A stretch of 64,000 nt of DNA from Diphasiastrum complanatum (Eukaryota; Streptophyta; Lycopodiopsida; Lycopodiales; Lycopodiaceae), in NCBI GenBank assembly GCA_029204225.1, contig CM055093.1, positions 20,605,635 to 20,669,634 of the forward strand. The letters run 5' to 3'. Of this stretch, positions 23,935-36,969 are shown one piece after another. Position numbers and translations under genes: made by a program. The notes under the pieces were generated by a model. The model saw only the letters and a program-made list of their open reading frames with translations, searched no databases and had not been told where the DNA came from. The number at the start of each line of letters is the position of its first letter. Positions within the stretch are counted from its first letter, which is position 1.

Positions 23935-24094
23935 AAGACACTATCGTCTTTTTTAAGGGCATCGTCAACTTTTTAAGGACAATGTCGTCTTTTTAAGGGC
24001 ACCATCGGCTTTTTAAGGACAATGTCATCTTTTTAAGGGCATCGTCGACTTTTTAAGGATAGTGTCACCTTTTTAAAGGCACTGTCGACTTTTT
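23935..24094 (+). repeat. 20-bp tandem repeat, eight units
   Basis: Eight consecutive 20-bp units of the form AAGG(G/A)CA..GTC..CTTTTT, with no length change. Units alternate AAGGGCATCGTC and AAGGACAATGTC, giving a 40-bp higher-order period over most of the array. Confidence 0.95.
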
Positions 24095-24368
24095 TGCAAA
24101 ATATTGAAGAGAAAAAAAAAATCCGACAGTCGTCTATTTTCAACAAGGAACGTTCCCAACGACTTCCCAAAAATACGAAGTGAGAAAAAGCCACTTCACG
24201 TAAAAAAGTGAGTGCTCTATTTGCAACGTCCTCATCATTGTCAACATTCCCTGATTCGTTGACCGTACATACTATGTATAGTTGTCACAAAAAGCCAAAT
24301 ATTTTCAAGTACAATGGCTTACCTAATTAGTTGACAAACATTTACTGTAATTAATACATGGATGAATT
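24095..24368. other. no gene seen
   Basis: AT-rich spacer between the tandem repeat and the inverted repeat. Confidence 0.4.
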
Positions 24369-25397
24369 GTATAAATGGATCATACAGGCACACTCTATGT
24401 GATGCTCCGTCCATGAGACGTATAATTTGAGCCTCCCAGTTACGCCACCATTTTGGTCGTAATTGCTATTTTATTGTTCACTGTAATATAGCAGTAGCAC
24501 ACTTTCCTATCTATGTATAATGTAGATGAATTCTTGTTGTGATTGAATGCACTTTATCACTGTTTGATCGTGCTTGTTTATTCACTCTGATCAGAACACG
24601 GACATCTACGACTCCTTTGCTTTTGATGATGGCTGTCTTTGACGCCTGAGGAACTTGCAATATCATACTTCTTTTTCCATCTATTTCAGAACTAAACTTC
24701 ATATTGAATCTTATTTCTAGTGATACCACACACGCAAACCATTTCTAATCTCTTTGGTGGACTGTACTCTTGTTTTTGTGAGTATGAACTAATTTTTAAG
24801 ATCCTAGTGGGCAACTGGAATACTCAAAGCTATGATTATACTTAGCATAAGCTTTCTATTAGACTGTTTTTTCATCTAGCAGCTGATTGTAATGGGAGAG
24901 CTATTCTGCAATATTCTTGCTCTCTTCTTCAATCACATTCTTTTATCTCCCTATCATCAAAATGCAGTCAATCAGGACTTTGATTGCGTTAGCAACCACG
25001 GAAGACCTCAAAATGCACCAAATGGATGTCAAGATAGTAGTTCTCAACAACAATGTCGAAGAAGAGCTGTACACCTTCCAACCGAAAGGATTTGAAGTCA
25101 AAGACCAAGAGCACAAAGTGTGCAAGCTGCATAAAATAATCTACGGTCTAAAACAGGCCACAAGAGCATGGTTCAGTAGAATCAACTCTTATCTTATGCA
25201 AAGTGGAATTTGCAAATAATTCAGCTGACTGTAATGTTTATTCAAAGCATATAGGCACCAGTTCAATTCACATAGCTCTTTACGTAGATGATGCATTTAT
25301 TTTGTCTAACGCTACTTCTCTTCTACACACTATAGAGTCTCCATGCATGGATCCTCTATTTATAAAACTGTTATTGATAGCTCTACACATGCCTTGA
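24369..25397 (-). repeat. right copy of the ~1-kb inverted repeat
   Basis: Reverse complement of 8427-9458, collinear through noncoding and RT-coding parts. The ends are at CCATTTATACAATT (left, here read in complement) and GCTCTACACATGCCTT (right). Confidence 0.8.
24917..25397 (+). pseudogene. copia RT fragment on the right arm of the inverted repeat
   Basis: Plus-strand reverse transcriptase: ATTEDLKMHQMDVKIVVLNN, IYGLKQATRAWFSRI, then in a shifted frame from 25203 LYVDDAFILSN (YVDD active site). It is the same fragment as 8381-8840, with only scattered substitutions. The expected AFLNG after QMDVK is VVLNN/VVLND in both copies, so this is an inherited variant of the family. Confidence 0.75.
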
Positions 25398-26339
25398 CTG
25401 TCCGAAACCTGGTACTAACTCCATTTAGTGTGATTTGGGCCTCACAAAAAATATAAGTTACTTTCAAGTCACGTCCAGTATGGCGTGACATAACTAGAAG
25501 TCTTGATTTATTGGAGTACCGTGTATCCAAAACTAGGAGCATACTGAATCCTATGTATTGGTCATGGACATGACAGCCCTGACTCCCAATCATGTGGTTT
25601 CTAGCTTAGAATATTAGAAGATAGCTTAAACGCGGGGAGTTGTAGTACGCTACATTGCAAGAAGCCATGAAAGATGTCATCAAGGAAGAAGATGAAGGAT
25701 CATATGATGACTCAAGCCATAACTATCCAACAGTCTATCATCTAACTCCTTTGGTAGCAACGCCTACAATATTGCAAGCGATCTATAGATGGATTAGATT
25801 ACAAAACTCCACAAACAATAGATGAAAAAATTGACAACCCAGTTTGATAAAGAATTGAAGGCTTCCCAAAGTATTAAAACATCATCTTCCAATGCGCCCT
25901 ACCAAGATTGAGTGCCATTGATTAGATTTGACATAGGGTCATGAAATCTAATTAATCTAGGCTGAAATCAGGTCCTCTAAACTTGTTTTACAGGTCTTGA
26001 AAGTACATCAAAAAGTGTGAGGGAGATTTATAACTTTGTGAGGGAGTGCTAGAGCTGAGATTATAAGTCCATTTGTTGGATTAGAAATCTAATTTGAGTG
26101 AAACACTACAAGAAAGAGACCTTAGTGAGTTTCTAGAGATAATAAAATCCATTTCTTCGCAAGATTTGTTTGAAAGTAGTTTTCAATTCATCTTATCTTC
26201 ATTCCAGCTTTGTGAGGGAGTGATAGAACTATTATTATAAGCCCATTTGTTAAATTAGAAATCAAATTTGAGTGTGTGAGACCTTTGTGAGTTTCAAGTC
26301 AATCAAATCTATTTCTTGCTAGTAGAAATCACTAGTAAG
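25398..26339. other. no gene seen; includes leader of copia copy F
   Basis: The last 300 bp precede gag of copy F and hold a duplicated word (TTTGTGAGGGAGTG.TAGA.CT at about 26035 and 26211, each followed by ATTATAAG.CCATTTGTT). No PBS or LTR boundary is visible. A CACTACAAGAAA word at 26104 resembles a CACTA terminus but stands alone. Confidence 0.4.
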
Positions 26340-28140
26340 ATGGGATCTGCTGGAACATACCTTCTAGAAGCTAGTGAGAGATTGAATTCTACAAATTATG
26401 TTATTTGGAAGGCTAGGATGGAGTCACTCTTGGTGCTCCAAGACCTTTATGAGTTCTTGATTGAAGACGAAGATGAACCTCTAGGTGCACATGAGTTAGC
26501 TAGATACAAGAAGAGATCTAGGCTTGCACTTCATTGTGTGAAGATGAATGTGAGCAATGATTTGCTGAGGGAAGTATCAGCATGTATTAGTGCTAAAGAG
26601 GCTTGGGAGTCCTTAAAATCAATCTATGAATTTAGTAACACTTCAAGAGTACTCATGCTTAGAAATCAGATTTTGCAAAGCATGAGGAGAAGTGAGAGAT
26701 GCACATGATTATGTACTCAGAATCAAGTCTCTAAATAGGGAGTTGCTTCCATTGGAGAGAAGATTCATGATGGAGAGCTTGTACAAATTGTCCTTAATGG
26801 TCTAGAAGATGAATTTGCAACTTTCGTCCAAAGTTTTGCCATCCAAGACACTTTGCCAACTATAGAAAAACTTCACAGTGTATTAGTGGCTAAAGAGTGT
26901 AGGATACTCCACACCAAGGCAAGAATGAGTTCATTGTCTCTGCAGGATGAGGATGAGAAAGACAATTTTTCATTCAAGGGTAAAAAGAATACCAATGGAA
27001 AAAAGAAACATCCCAAGGACGCCAAAGAAGAGGATGATGCATCAAGCTCAAAGGACAAGTCAAAGCAAAAATGGTTCTTTTGTGGAAAGAAGGGGCATTA
27101 TGCATCTGAATGCTACAAGAGGCTAAGAGCAGAAGAGGAGGAGGACAAACAAGAGAACGTTGCATATGAAGAGGATGGAGATGAGGAGATCTCATCTTTG
27201 ATGGCATCTACATCCACTCCAACAAGCAAAGGCAACTCAAAGGACACTTGGTGGATTGATAGTGGGGCTAGCTCCCACATGGCTTTCCAAAAGGACACAT
27301 TCTCAACCTTACACTCATTCAATGATGCTAAAAAGTTTGTTTTTACTACAAGTGATGGAGAGTATAGGATAGATGGTGTTGGTACCATCTCTTTATATCT
27401 AGAATCCTCAATAAGTATGGATCTAGAAAATGTCCTTTATGTACCATCAATCACCAAGAATATGCTTAGTGTTGGTCAACTCTTAGAAAGTGGTTTGGAT
27501 GTCCACTTTAAGCTTGGTGTTTGTTTCATCTTGAAGAATGATGTTTGCATTGCAAAGGGATTTAAACATGGAAGATTGTTTAAGTTGGAAGCTAGTGTTG
27601 CTTTTGAAAGAATTAGCTTGGCAAAGGAGGAGATCTTGGCAAAGTGTGATCTTGCTTGCATTAAGTAGGAGCATCAAAAGAAGGAAGATCTTGAGGATCA
27701 GCCTCAAAGCATGAGAGTTCCAAGGGATTCCTCAATGACAATGGCTGAGTCATCAAATTGCATGCAAATTGTCCATTCAAGTGTGCATCTTGCAAGGATG
27801 GTGAGCATTGGAGAGTCTACTATATTTGAATACGTTTTGGATAGTATTAGTAAACATGGAGTGACTTGTTGCTTATCTTTAAGATCTATGATGTCTAGTA
27901 CTTTGTATGACAAGACAATGAAAATTGATGCTTTCAAATCTCCATTTGTTGTTGATAAGCAGTTTCATTTGAGAACTATTTTTGTGATAGTATGAATAGT
28001 GTCATAAAAGATGAAACATCATTTGTATTGGAAATCTTTGGGTCCACATGCTTTGAGCATGATCATTCCAACGTAAGGACCAAAGATTATCCTATTTCAA
28101 TGATAGAAAGCTCTTCAAGTAGAGATTGTAGAATCGACTA
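26340..28140 (+). pseudogene. internally deleted copia copy F (gag-protease-degenerate integrase)
   Basis: Gag starts at MGSAGTYLLEASERL (26340) and is frameshifted at about 26695 and 26750. The CCHC knuckle is WFFCGKKGHYASEC (about 27070), the protease has TWWIDSGASSHM (about 27250), and protease ends at MLSVGQLLESGLDVHF. After RLFKLEASV the integrase zinc knuckle is gone. The text continues SLAKEE, a stop at 27666, then a degenerate integrase core: IVHSSVHLARM (normal is LVHSDVH, so the catalytic Asp is lost), DKTMKIDAFKSPFVVDKQ, and after a stop FGSTCFEHDHSNVRTKDYP (28035-28095). RT and RNase H are absent. It shares the same deletion and odd residues with copies at 59708-60927 and 63508-64000. 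Confidence 0.8.
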
Positions 28141-28483
28141 ATATAAATGGGTTTGTTCAAGCATCGATCTACGCATATGTCAGATTTAGATTTAATGTTT
28201 AAATTTCTTACAAATGTTGACAGTTAATATTAGTCGCGAACTCTTATTGTCATTGATTTACTTTTTACAATTTCTTTAGTATCACTTGAACATGTTTAAT
28301 ATACAGATTTTGATTATGAGATGGAGGATCCCTCTTCCCCCCTCACCCTTGGCTGTTTTGTCGTCCCCTTTTCACTGTACCCTATCGCGTGAACAAACCT
28401 CGACCTTCCGTGTCTCTTAATTTGCCATGTCCGAACCCTTCTTTCCCTTTGGATCCCCCCAGCCCCATATCGAGAATATTCCA
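28141..28483. other. no gene seen
   Basis: Short spacer between copy F and the CT microsatellite. Confidence 0.4.
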
Positions 28484-29569
<1,086 letters not shown>

Positions 29570-29857
29570 TTGATCTTGCCTATTCTTTAATGTATTCCAC
29601 ATCGTCTCTACGATCAATTTTGTGGTTGATGATGGAAGAAGCTTTTTTTTCTAGTGGGCTAGCAGGCCTGATCATCCAAGTATTTGGATCGATCCTCACA
29701 GCTCAATCTCAATCTTGATCTTGCCTATTCGTCAATGTATTCCACATCGTCTCCACTATCAATTTTATGGTTGATGATGGAAGAAGCTTCTTTTTCTAGT
29801 GGGCTAGCAGGCCTGAGCATCCAAGTATTTGGATCGATCCTCACAACTCAATCTCAA
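29570..29857 (+). repeat. 144-bp tandem duplication inside a gypsy remnant
   Basis: Two adjacent 144-bp units, each beginning near TGATCTTGCCTATTC and ending near CTCACA(G/A)CTCAATCTCAAT, with few differences. 144 is a multiple of three, so on the minus strand a reading frame would pass through both copies. Confidence 0.9.
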
Positions 29858-30706
29858 TTTTCAAGTGTAATTTGGTCTGTTCCCCAATCATGGCGTGCTT
29901 TGGCCATCTCCAGCCACGGTCATCCCAACAGGAGTGGATAGGATCAAGGGGCTTTCAAAAGGTCCAACATAATGAAGTTTACTACAATACAAAGATTAGG
30001 CTGGATCTTCACATCCACGTTCTCCACTATTCCCATGGGTTTGATGCAACTTTGATAGGCAAATTTCATAGTAAAATCTACTGGCTTTATTAACGCACTT
30101 AGTCCCCATTTCTGATATACATGCAAGGACATAATGTTTACACCTGAACCACCATCAACAATGGCAGTTGGTGGTGGAAGATTCTTGTGTTGTATAGGCA
30201 GGGTGATGTTACTTTTCTTATTTTCCGAAGTGGCATCTATTGCCATCACAAACGGGCCATCATCATTGTCTTCACTCAAAGAATATTCTTTGGACACATC
30301 CTTAGCTCCTAATTATGTTGTTAAGGCTTGACATAAAGTTTTCGAGTTTTTTAGCACATTGCCTAAGGGGACGGTGATTTGGTTGGATAACAAGGCAGTT
30401 AAGGCTTCAGTTCCACTCCCCTCTGGTTCTTAGGTTGTAAATGGTTCTTCGTTGAATTCTAGAAGAGAAACTCCTTCAGAGTTTGGTGGTGATGATGGTG
30501 CATAAACAGCTTGGTTTGAAGGTTTGGCTAAGTCCATAAGTTCTATTTGGCGATTGGAGGTCACTGATGGGAGCTTTGGCTTGTTCCTCCTGAATCCATT
30601 GCCGTACCTTGAGGTATTGCTTCTTCTCCTTTTGTGGATTCGCGTACTCTCCAGGTCCAGTAGATTGAGTGTAGTGATTTATCGTATGGTTGGGTATGCC
30701 TATCAT
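29850..30706 (-). pseudogene. Ty3/gypsy protease region remnant
   Basis: Minus strand. From 30706 a frame with IPNHTINHYTQSTGPGEYA leads, with stops, into 30297-29944. There MAIDATSENKKSNI and TAIVDGGSGVNIMS are the retropepsin active-site region of gypsy polyproteins (usually 'ALVDxGAxxNxMS'). This is followed by MLDLLKAP, a stop, and in the same stretch YPLLLG and PWLEMAKARHDWG, matching 'xPLLLGRPWL...A...W'. The Asp-Gly-Gly-Ser sequence deviates from the usual D-S/T-G. No RT or integrase is seen. Non-functional. Confidence 0.6.
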
Positions 30707-30763
30707 CCAATACTCTCTCTACAATTAGGGGTTCCTTTAGTTGTTGGGCTGGACATAGAATGA

Positions 30764-32320
30764 GCTACTTCTAGTGAAACATGGCGCCAACAGATCCAGT
30801 ACTTGATCAATTGAATACGTGTCATGATGCACTAGTAGACATATTTTGTTGTTAATAGGCCTAGCTATTTGAATTGGGACCAAATTATGGAAGTAGCCTA
30901 TAACTAGTCATGAATTGAGTTAGTGCACAAAGCTCAAAAAGTAGAGCTATATTGCTCTATAGGTCACTTGAATCCAAGCTCATAAAATACCTTGATACTC
31001 TCGAGGAGTGTCTCAATACACAAAATATAAATGACCATTAATATGTTATCCATTCAGTGATGACATCAAATCAAAAGATTATGTAGAAGAACCTTTAGTC
31101 TTAGGCACAAATGTTATACAGCTCCCAAAGGATGAAATGCTCACACATGCGAACTGTTAACAATGGAGCATGGATCACAAACTAAATGAATAAAATTTAG
31201 TGTAATAAAATTCCACATGAATTGTGTTGTAAAATGGACACAACAATTGATTAGAAGTCAGCTTAGAAGATTATTAAACTCCATTCGGTCTGTGCCCATT
31301 GTAACTTCATATTAGGCCATTAAAATAGTTAGACGAAAAACAAAATGAATGTGAATTGAGACGACAGATGAGAGATGACAAATAAATTAAATGGAAAATG
31401 AAACAACAAACATACTGAGGTGATCAAAATGATTCTGACATAACTATTGCTAGTTAGATGAGTTTAAGTTGGGGTGATGCCTAGTGGGCTAGCTAGAAAG
31501 GGGGTGATTCCCAGACACCTAAGCTCAAGTGAGAAGGCAACACCATTTTTCTGAGTAGGCCACCTAAAATGCTCGGGCTAGTGTACAAGCTGTTGGATCG
31601 ACTGATTGGGAAATTTGTCTTTTCGAAAAACACTCGTCGCTCTTGATGACCAAGGAAGAGTCAAAAGTTCATTATGAGAATGTAGGCATCTTGAGGCACA
31701 CAAGATTTAGAAAATTGTTGTCGTATTAAGAGAAGGAAAGGTCAAAACAGTTTAGATTTTGTATAATTCTATGTACAACTTTCAATGAGCTGAAAGTTTT
31801 TGTAGACCTATTTGAAGTGACCCATAGTGCCTAAAATGGCCTAAAGTCAGAAATAATAAATTTGAGAGTTTTTTCATAGGTTCAAAAAATAGAGTTTAGA
31901 CTTACTACTTAGTAAGCCTAACTTGACGCGAACAATGTAATATGAATAAAATTGTGTCAACATACTAAGCTTTAGGAAGGACATAAGGATCAAATAAAGT
32001 CTTGGAAATGTCAGTAAAAATTCATGAGTGATCATATGTGACTATAGGCAGAATCCAAGTAGAAGTTACATGTGATTTCAAGAAAGGATTTCAAGGTTCA
32101 TAATGACAAGTGCCTACCATCTTGAATGAACTTGGTGATTTAGAGTGCCAATCATTTAACCCTATACCAATTCGATCATACTTAAGAAATAACTGTATTG
32201 ATATATATTTTCAGTTTTTAAAAAACTTAAAAAATAGGTGGTTTTTAAAATGACATGCACAAAAAAAGGGGATTTTCAAAAGTGGGTGCATTTTTAGGAG
32301 TTTTCACAAAAAAGCTATAA
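30764..32320. other. no gene seen
   Basis: About 1.5 kb of AT-rich sequence left of element D. No coding signal, LTR end or tandem repeat that I can support. Confidence 0.4.
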
Positions 32321-32325
32321 TACCT
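32321..32325. repeat. target-site duplication of element D (left)
   Basis: TACCT, identical to 38461-38465. It directly abuts the LTR start TGTAAAAATT. Confidence 0.9.
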
Positions 32326-33006
32326 TGTAAAAATTACAGCAAATAAGGATCCTAAAACACTTGAAATGATGAGGGAAACAATAGATTATGATTTCATAAG
32401 ATTAGCACAAGTTGAACTATCAAAATCCATCAAAAATCTATGCTTGAACCTCACTAAATGGCCCAAATCCTTGAAGAAGGCTTCACACGTGTGAAAGTAC
32501 GGACTCCCACAGTCTGAGTACTGTACACCAGACCTACATTCAATCCTATAATCATTAGTAATCACAAGTACTCAAACAATTATGAACATAGAGAGCAATT
32601 GCACCATTATGAGAGAAAATCATGAAATTGCTTGATTGATTTTGGTGAGATATCATCACCTATATATACATGATCCATCATGGTTTTGGGCAGGTATGAG
32701 TAGCCCTAAACCTATCCCTAATGCTAATTTTGGTGGATCTTTCATCCCTACCAAGTTAGGGTTGGAATCTTGGAGATCCCTCAACAATGCAAAAATTACC
32801 AAAAATAGCTCCTATTTTTTCTCCCTTGTATCTAAGCATAATTTGGACTCATTCCAAAGGTTCTAACACTTAGGTCTACTTGAGAACATCCTTATGAATG
32901 GAATCCTATTCTATTTGGCACGTGTGACAAGCCACATCATGACCATCTAACTATTTACAAGTCATATGACCAAAACTAGTCAAGCTAGAATTGTGAATTT
33001 TTAACA
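32326..33006 (-). repeat. 3' LTR of element D
   Basis: 681 bp with TG...CA ends (plus-strand TGTAAAAATT ... TTTTTAACA). Next to it (plus 33007-33017) CTCCTCCTCAC is the complement of the polypurine tract GTGAGGAGGAG. It contains CTTCACACGTGTGAAAG. Confidence 0.95.
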
Positions 33007-33059
33007 CTCCTCCTCACTATCTAGCTTGGTTCAATCATTGCTTTACTAATCACTCCATG

Positions 33060-36000
33060 ATGATCTGAACTTCATAAAAGGTGTCTTTTGAAGTGGTTTA
33101 GTAAGTAGATCAGCTACACATTCATTGCTTGGAACATGCTCCAAAGCAATCTCCTTGGCTTGCACCATTTCTCTCACAAAGTGATGGCATATCTCAATGT
33201 GCTTAGATCTTGCATGGAAGATTGGGTTAGATGCAAGGTGTTGGGCTGATATATTGTCATTGTAGATGATTGGTGCCTCCTATGAATCCATGATCTTTAG
33301 TTCCACCAATAATCTCTTGATCCAAAGTACCTCCTTTGTAGTGGTTGTCAAAGCTTTGTACTCGGCCTCGGTTGAAGATAGAGATATAGTTTCTTGCTTT
33401 TTTGAAAGCCATGAAACCACACCTTCTCCTATGAAAGTTGAATAGGCACTTGTTGATTTCCTATCCCTCTTGTCCCTTGCAAAATCTGAATCACTAAATG
33501 CATGAAGGTTAATCACATCTCCTCTATATAGAATCCCAAAATCCAATGTACCCGAGATGTATCTTAGAATCCTCTTAGCCTTTTTCCAATGGATATTCAA
33601 TGGCTTTTGCATGGATTGGCTCAACCTACATACACTAAAGCTAAGATCTGGTCTAGTTATAGTGATCCACATTAAGGAACCTATAAGTTGCCTAAACAAA
33701 GTGATGTCCATGAAGGATCTTTCATCATCTTCATTTGGCACTTTTACATCTTGCTCCATTGGTGTGTCAACACTTTTGCATACTTCCATCTTAAACTTCT
33801 TCAAAAGACTTTGAACATAGTTTACTTGACTTATAAAGATAAAATCAGACCCTCTAAGTACTTCTATGCCTAAGATGAAGTGAAGACACCCTAGATCTAC
33901 CATCTTGAACTCTAAGGATTGATCTATCTTGATTTTTTCAATACCATCAACATTATTTCCACTAATGATGATGTCATCTACATAAATGAGTAAAAGTACA
34001 ATACCAACATCATCAAACTTAATGTAAAGAGTAGGATCATATTCACTTTGAACAAAATAAAGTGAAATAAGATAGCAATGTAGTCTTGAATTCCAAGATC
34101 TCGAGGCTTGCTTCAAGCATAGATGCTTCTTTGGAGATGGCATACTTTGTTCTCCATTCCATGCTTGATGAACCCTTGTGGCTGCTCCATATAAATATCC
34201 TCTTCCAAAAAACCATTCAAGAAAGCATTAGAGACATCCATTTGACATAGAATCCATCCAAAATGTGATGCAAGTGCAATGATTAGTCTTATTGTGACCA
34301 TCTTGGCCACGGGTGCAAAAGTTTCCTCATAGTCTATCCCTTTCTCTTGAGCATAACCTTTTGCAACTAATCTTGCTTTATGTTTGTTAACACTCCCATT
34401 TGCATTCAACTTAAGCTTGAAGACCCACTTGCACCCTATTACATTCCTTTGAGGTCTCTCAACAAGCAACCAAGTTTCATTCTCAATCAAGGCATCATAC
34501 TCATCCAACATAGCTTTATACCATTCTTTGGAGTTCAATGCATCTTCAACATTAGATGGTTCTTCAAAACTAGATTAAGCATAAGAAGTGGATGAGATAC
34601 CCTCAACTTGCTGTCCTTTGCCTTGATATGTGAGCCTTGATGGCTCCACTTTTGCCCTTGAAGATCTCCTTGGTGTGATAGGTGGGTTTGGTGCTTGCTC
34701 CTCCATGAGCTCCTCCTCAAAACCAAGATCTTGCTCCTCGGCCATCTTCTTCTTGATTGTTGGAGCACTTGAGCCTTCTTCAAGCATATGCATATGATGT
34801 TCATCAAAGATGACATCCCTTGAAACAACAAATTTGTTCAAGGATGGGAGATAGACTTTGTAGCCCTTGCTTGAGCTTGCATATCCAAGCATGATCCCTC
34901 TTGTGGAAGATGGATCCTCCTTGGTTCTTGTTTCCAATGGCACATGCACATAACATATACACCCAAAAACTTTCAAGTGATTAAGATTGGGTTTCTTTCC
35001 ATACAACATCTCATAAGGAGTTTTGCCTTCAATTGCTTTGCAAGACACCCTATTCATCAAGTAGTTTGCACATACAAGAGACTCACCCCAAAAGGATTTG
35101 GGCAAACAAGCATCTAATCTTAAAGTCTTAGAACATTCACATAATGTTCTATTCCTTCTTTCAGCAACTCCATTTTGTTGAGGAGTGTAAGGACAAGAAG
35201 TCTCTTTCTTGATCCCTTCCTCCTCACAAAAGGCCTTGAACTCATTGGAGATGAATTCTCCACCATTGTCACTTCTAAGAATCTTGATGCTATGATTATG
35301 ATGCTTTTCCACAAACAACTTGAACTTTACAAAAGTATCAAATACTTGAGACTTGAAGGAAAGTAAGAACACCCAACAATATCTTGAGTAGTCATCAATG
35401 AAGGTTAAAAACATGGATGAACCTCCATTAGATTTGGTGCTAGCAATGTGCACATCTGAGTGTATGAGTTCAAGAGGATGAGATGACTTTGTGATGGAGT
35501 TAGGAAACACCTTCTTATGTGCCTTGGATAAGGCACAAGCTTCACAAACCTTGTCTTCCTTCCCAATAGACCTTGGTAGGCCTAAAGCATACTCCTCCTT
35601 GATCATAGCCTCCATGGAACCTGAGTTGACATGTCCAAGTCTTTTGTGCCATAAAGTAAAGGTAGATATCTTGCTCTTCTCGGCCAACATGACAACATTA
35701 GTATCCACAAATGCATCCAGCTTATAAAGTTTGCCAAGTCTAGTGCCCTTAGCCACTATCTTACCCTTCTTCTTGATGAAACATTCATTTGAAGCAAATT
35801 CAACATTGAAACCATTGTCTACCATTTGGCCAACACTTAGTAGATTCTTTGTTATTGTAGGAATGTACAAAACACCTTCTATGTTGATCTTTTTGGAAGA
35901 TCCTAAGCAAAGGGGAATGCTACCAACTCCTTCAATCTTACAAGCTTCATCATTTGCTGTATAGATAGACTTTATAGGTCCATCATAAGATAAGAGAAAA

Positions 36001-36176
36001 GAGAAAAACTCCCTTTTACTAGTCATGTGTGAACTAGCACCCGAGTCAATCCACCAAGGATCTTCTCCTTTGAAGCTTGTTGAAGAAAATATGGACATCA
36101 TGAGAGAGTCCTGATGTGAACTCTCCTCCTCCTCTTCTTTGCTCATGTTGGCTTGGCTTTGATCTTGCTTCCTCAT
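33060..36176 (-). pseudogene. copia pol of element D (protease-integrase-RT-RNase H)
   Basis: Minus strand, from the frame opening at 36176. Protease: WWIDSGASSHM, LLSVGQMVDNGF. Integrase: LWHKRLGHVNSGSM and CEAC (zinc knuckle), ELIHSDVH, FIDDYSRY, LRSDNGGEF and PQQNGVAERRNR (D, D and E regions all present). Hinge: PRRSSRAKVEPSRLTYQ. A single TAA at 34575-34577 interrupts after STSYA, the frame resuming with SSFEEPSNVEDAL. RT: WVFKLKLNANGSVNKHKARL, QMDVSNAFLNG, then a one-base frameshift at about 34120 in the YGLKQA motif, then YVDDIII. RNase H: ITRPDLSFSV, STEAEYKAL. A TAG at 33280-33282 interrupts, but FHARSKHIEI and ADLLTKPL follow in frame down to about 33060. Confidence 0.93.
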
Positions 36177-36969
36177 AATGCCCCATCTTGCTACAATAGT
36201 AGCACTTCACCTTTGATTTGTCCTTCTTGACTTTGGTGGTTGATGGAGATGCCTTTGGGGGTCCTTCTTGATTCTCAAGCTTTGTAGACTTCTTGAATGT
36301 TGATCCTTTGCCTTTGGACTTGCCTTTGCCTTTGGTGAAGAGAGCTTGGTCATCTCCACCTTGGATGGAAAGCCTATCCATCCTCTCTTGCATTTGGCTC
36401 CTTCTTGATTCCTCGGCCATGAGTGTGCCTTGGAGTTCTTCAAGTATGGGTAGCTTACCCATAATTGCATATCCTTGAACCAAATTGTCAAATTCAAAGC
36501 TTAGTCCATTCAATATGAGTTGAACAAGCTCTTCATCCTTGATAGGGTCACCTATAAAGGCTAGCTCTTTGTTCAATTCCTTTACTCTTAGGACAAAAGT
36601 ATGTGCACTCTCTCCTTTCTTTTGATAGCTTCTATAGATTTGATTCTTCAAAGCTAACATTCTAGTTTGGTTCTTGGATTCATAGACCTTTTGCAAAGTC
36701 TCCCAAGCATCTTGAGCTGAAGTGCAATCGCCTACCTCTCTTAAGAGTTCATTTGCAACATTCATTTTTATGTAATGTAGTGCAACATTGCACCTCTTGA
36801 TGTATTTGGCTTTTTCTTGAGGATGAATAGGTTCACCCTCCTTACCATTTACAATTTCCATCAGATCTTGCATGATCATGATAGATTCCATTCTAACTTT
36901 CCATATGGAATAGTTAGTTTTGTTGAGCCTTTCATTAGTATCCAAAAGATATGCATTTATAGATGCCAT
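36046..36969 (-). pseudogene. copia gag of element D, frameshifted at the zinc knuckle
   Basis: Minus strand, starts at ATG 36969 (MASINAYLLDTNERLNKTNY). It encodes the capsid-like gag that packages element RNA. WKVRMESIMIMQDLMEIV, LHYIKMNVANELLREVGDC and AWETLQKVYESKNQTR form the conserved gag core, followed by a Lys/Gly-rich linker. The nucleocapsid zinc knuckle starts CYYCSKMGHY but then reads EEARS instead of the expected final Cys. A small indel here moves the downstream protein to the frame opening at 36176. The tail after the shift is not real coding. Confidence 0.88.

Noticed and set aside
26104-26115. CACTACAAGAAA as a CACTA transposon terminus
   Set aside because: No partner terminus, no target duplication and no transposase next to it; it lies in a copia leader and is probably chance.
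32636-32866. 76-residue frame repeated at 38090-38320
   Set aside because: It is the two LTRs of element D; the frame lies within LTR sequence and is not a gene.
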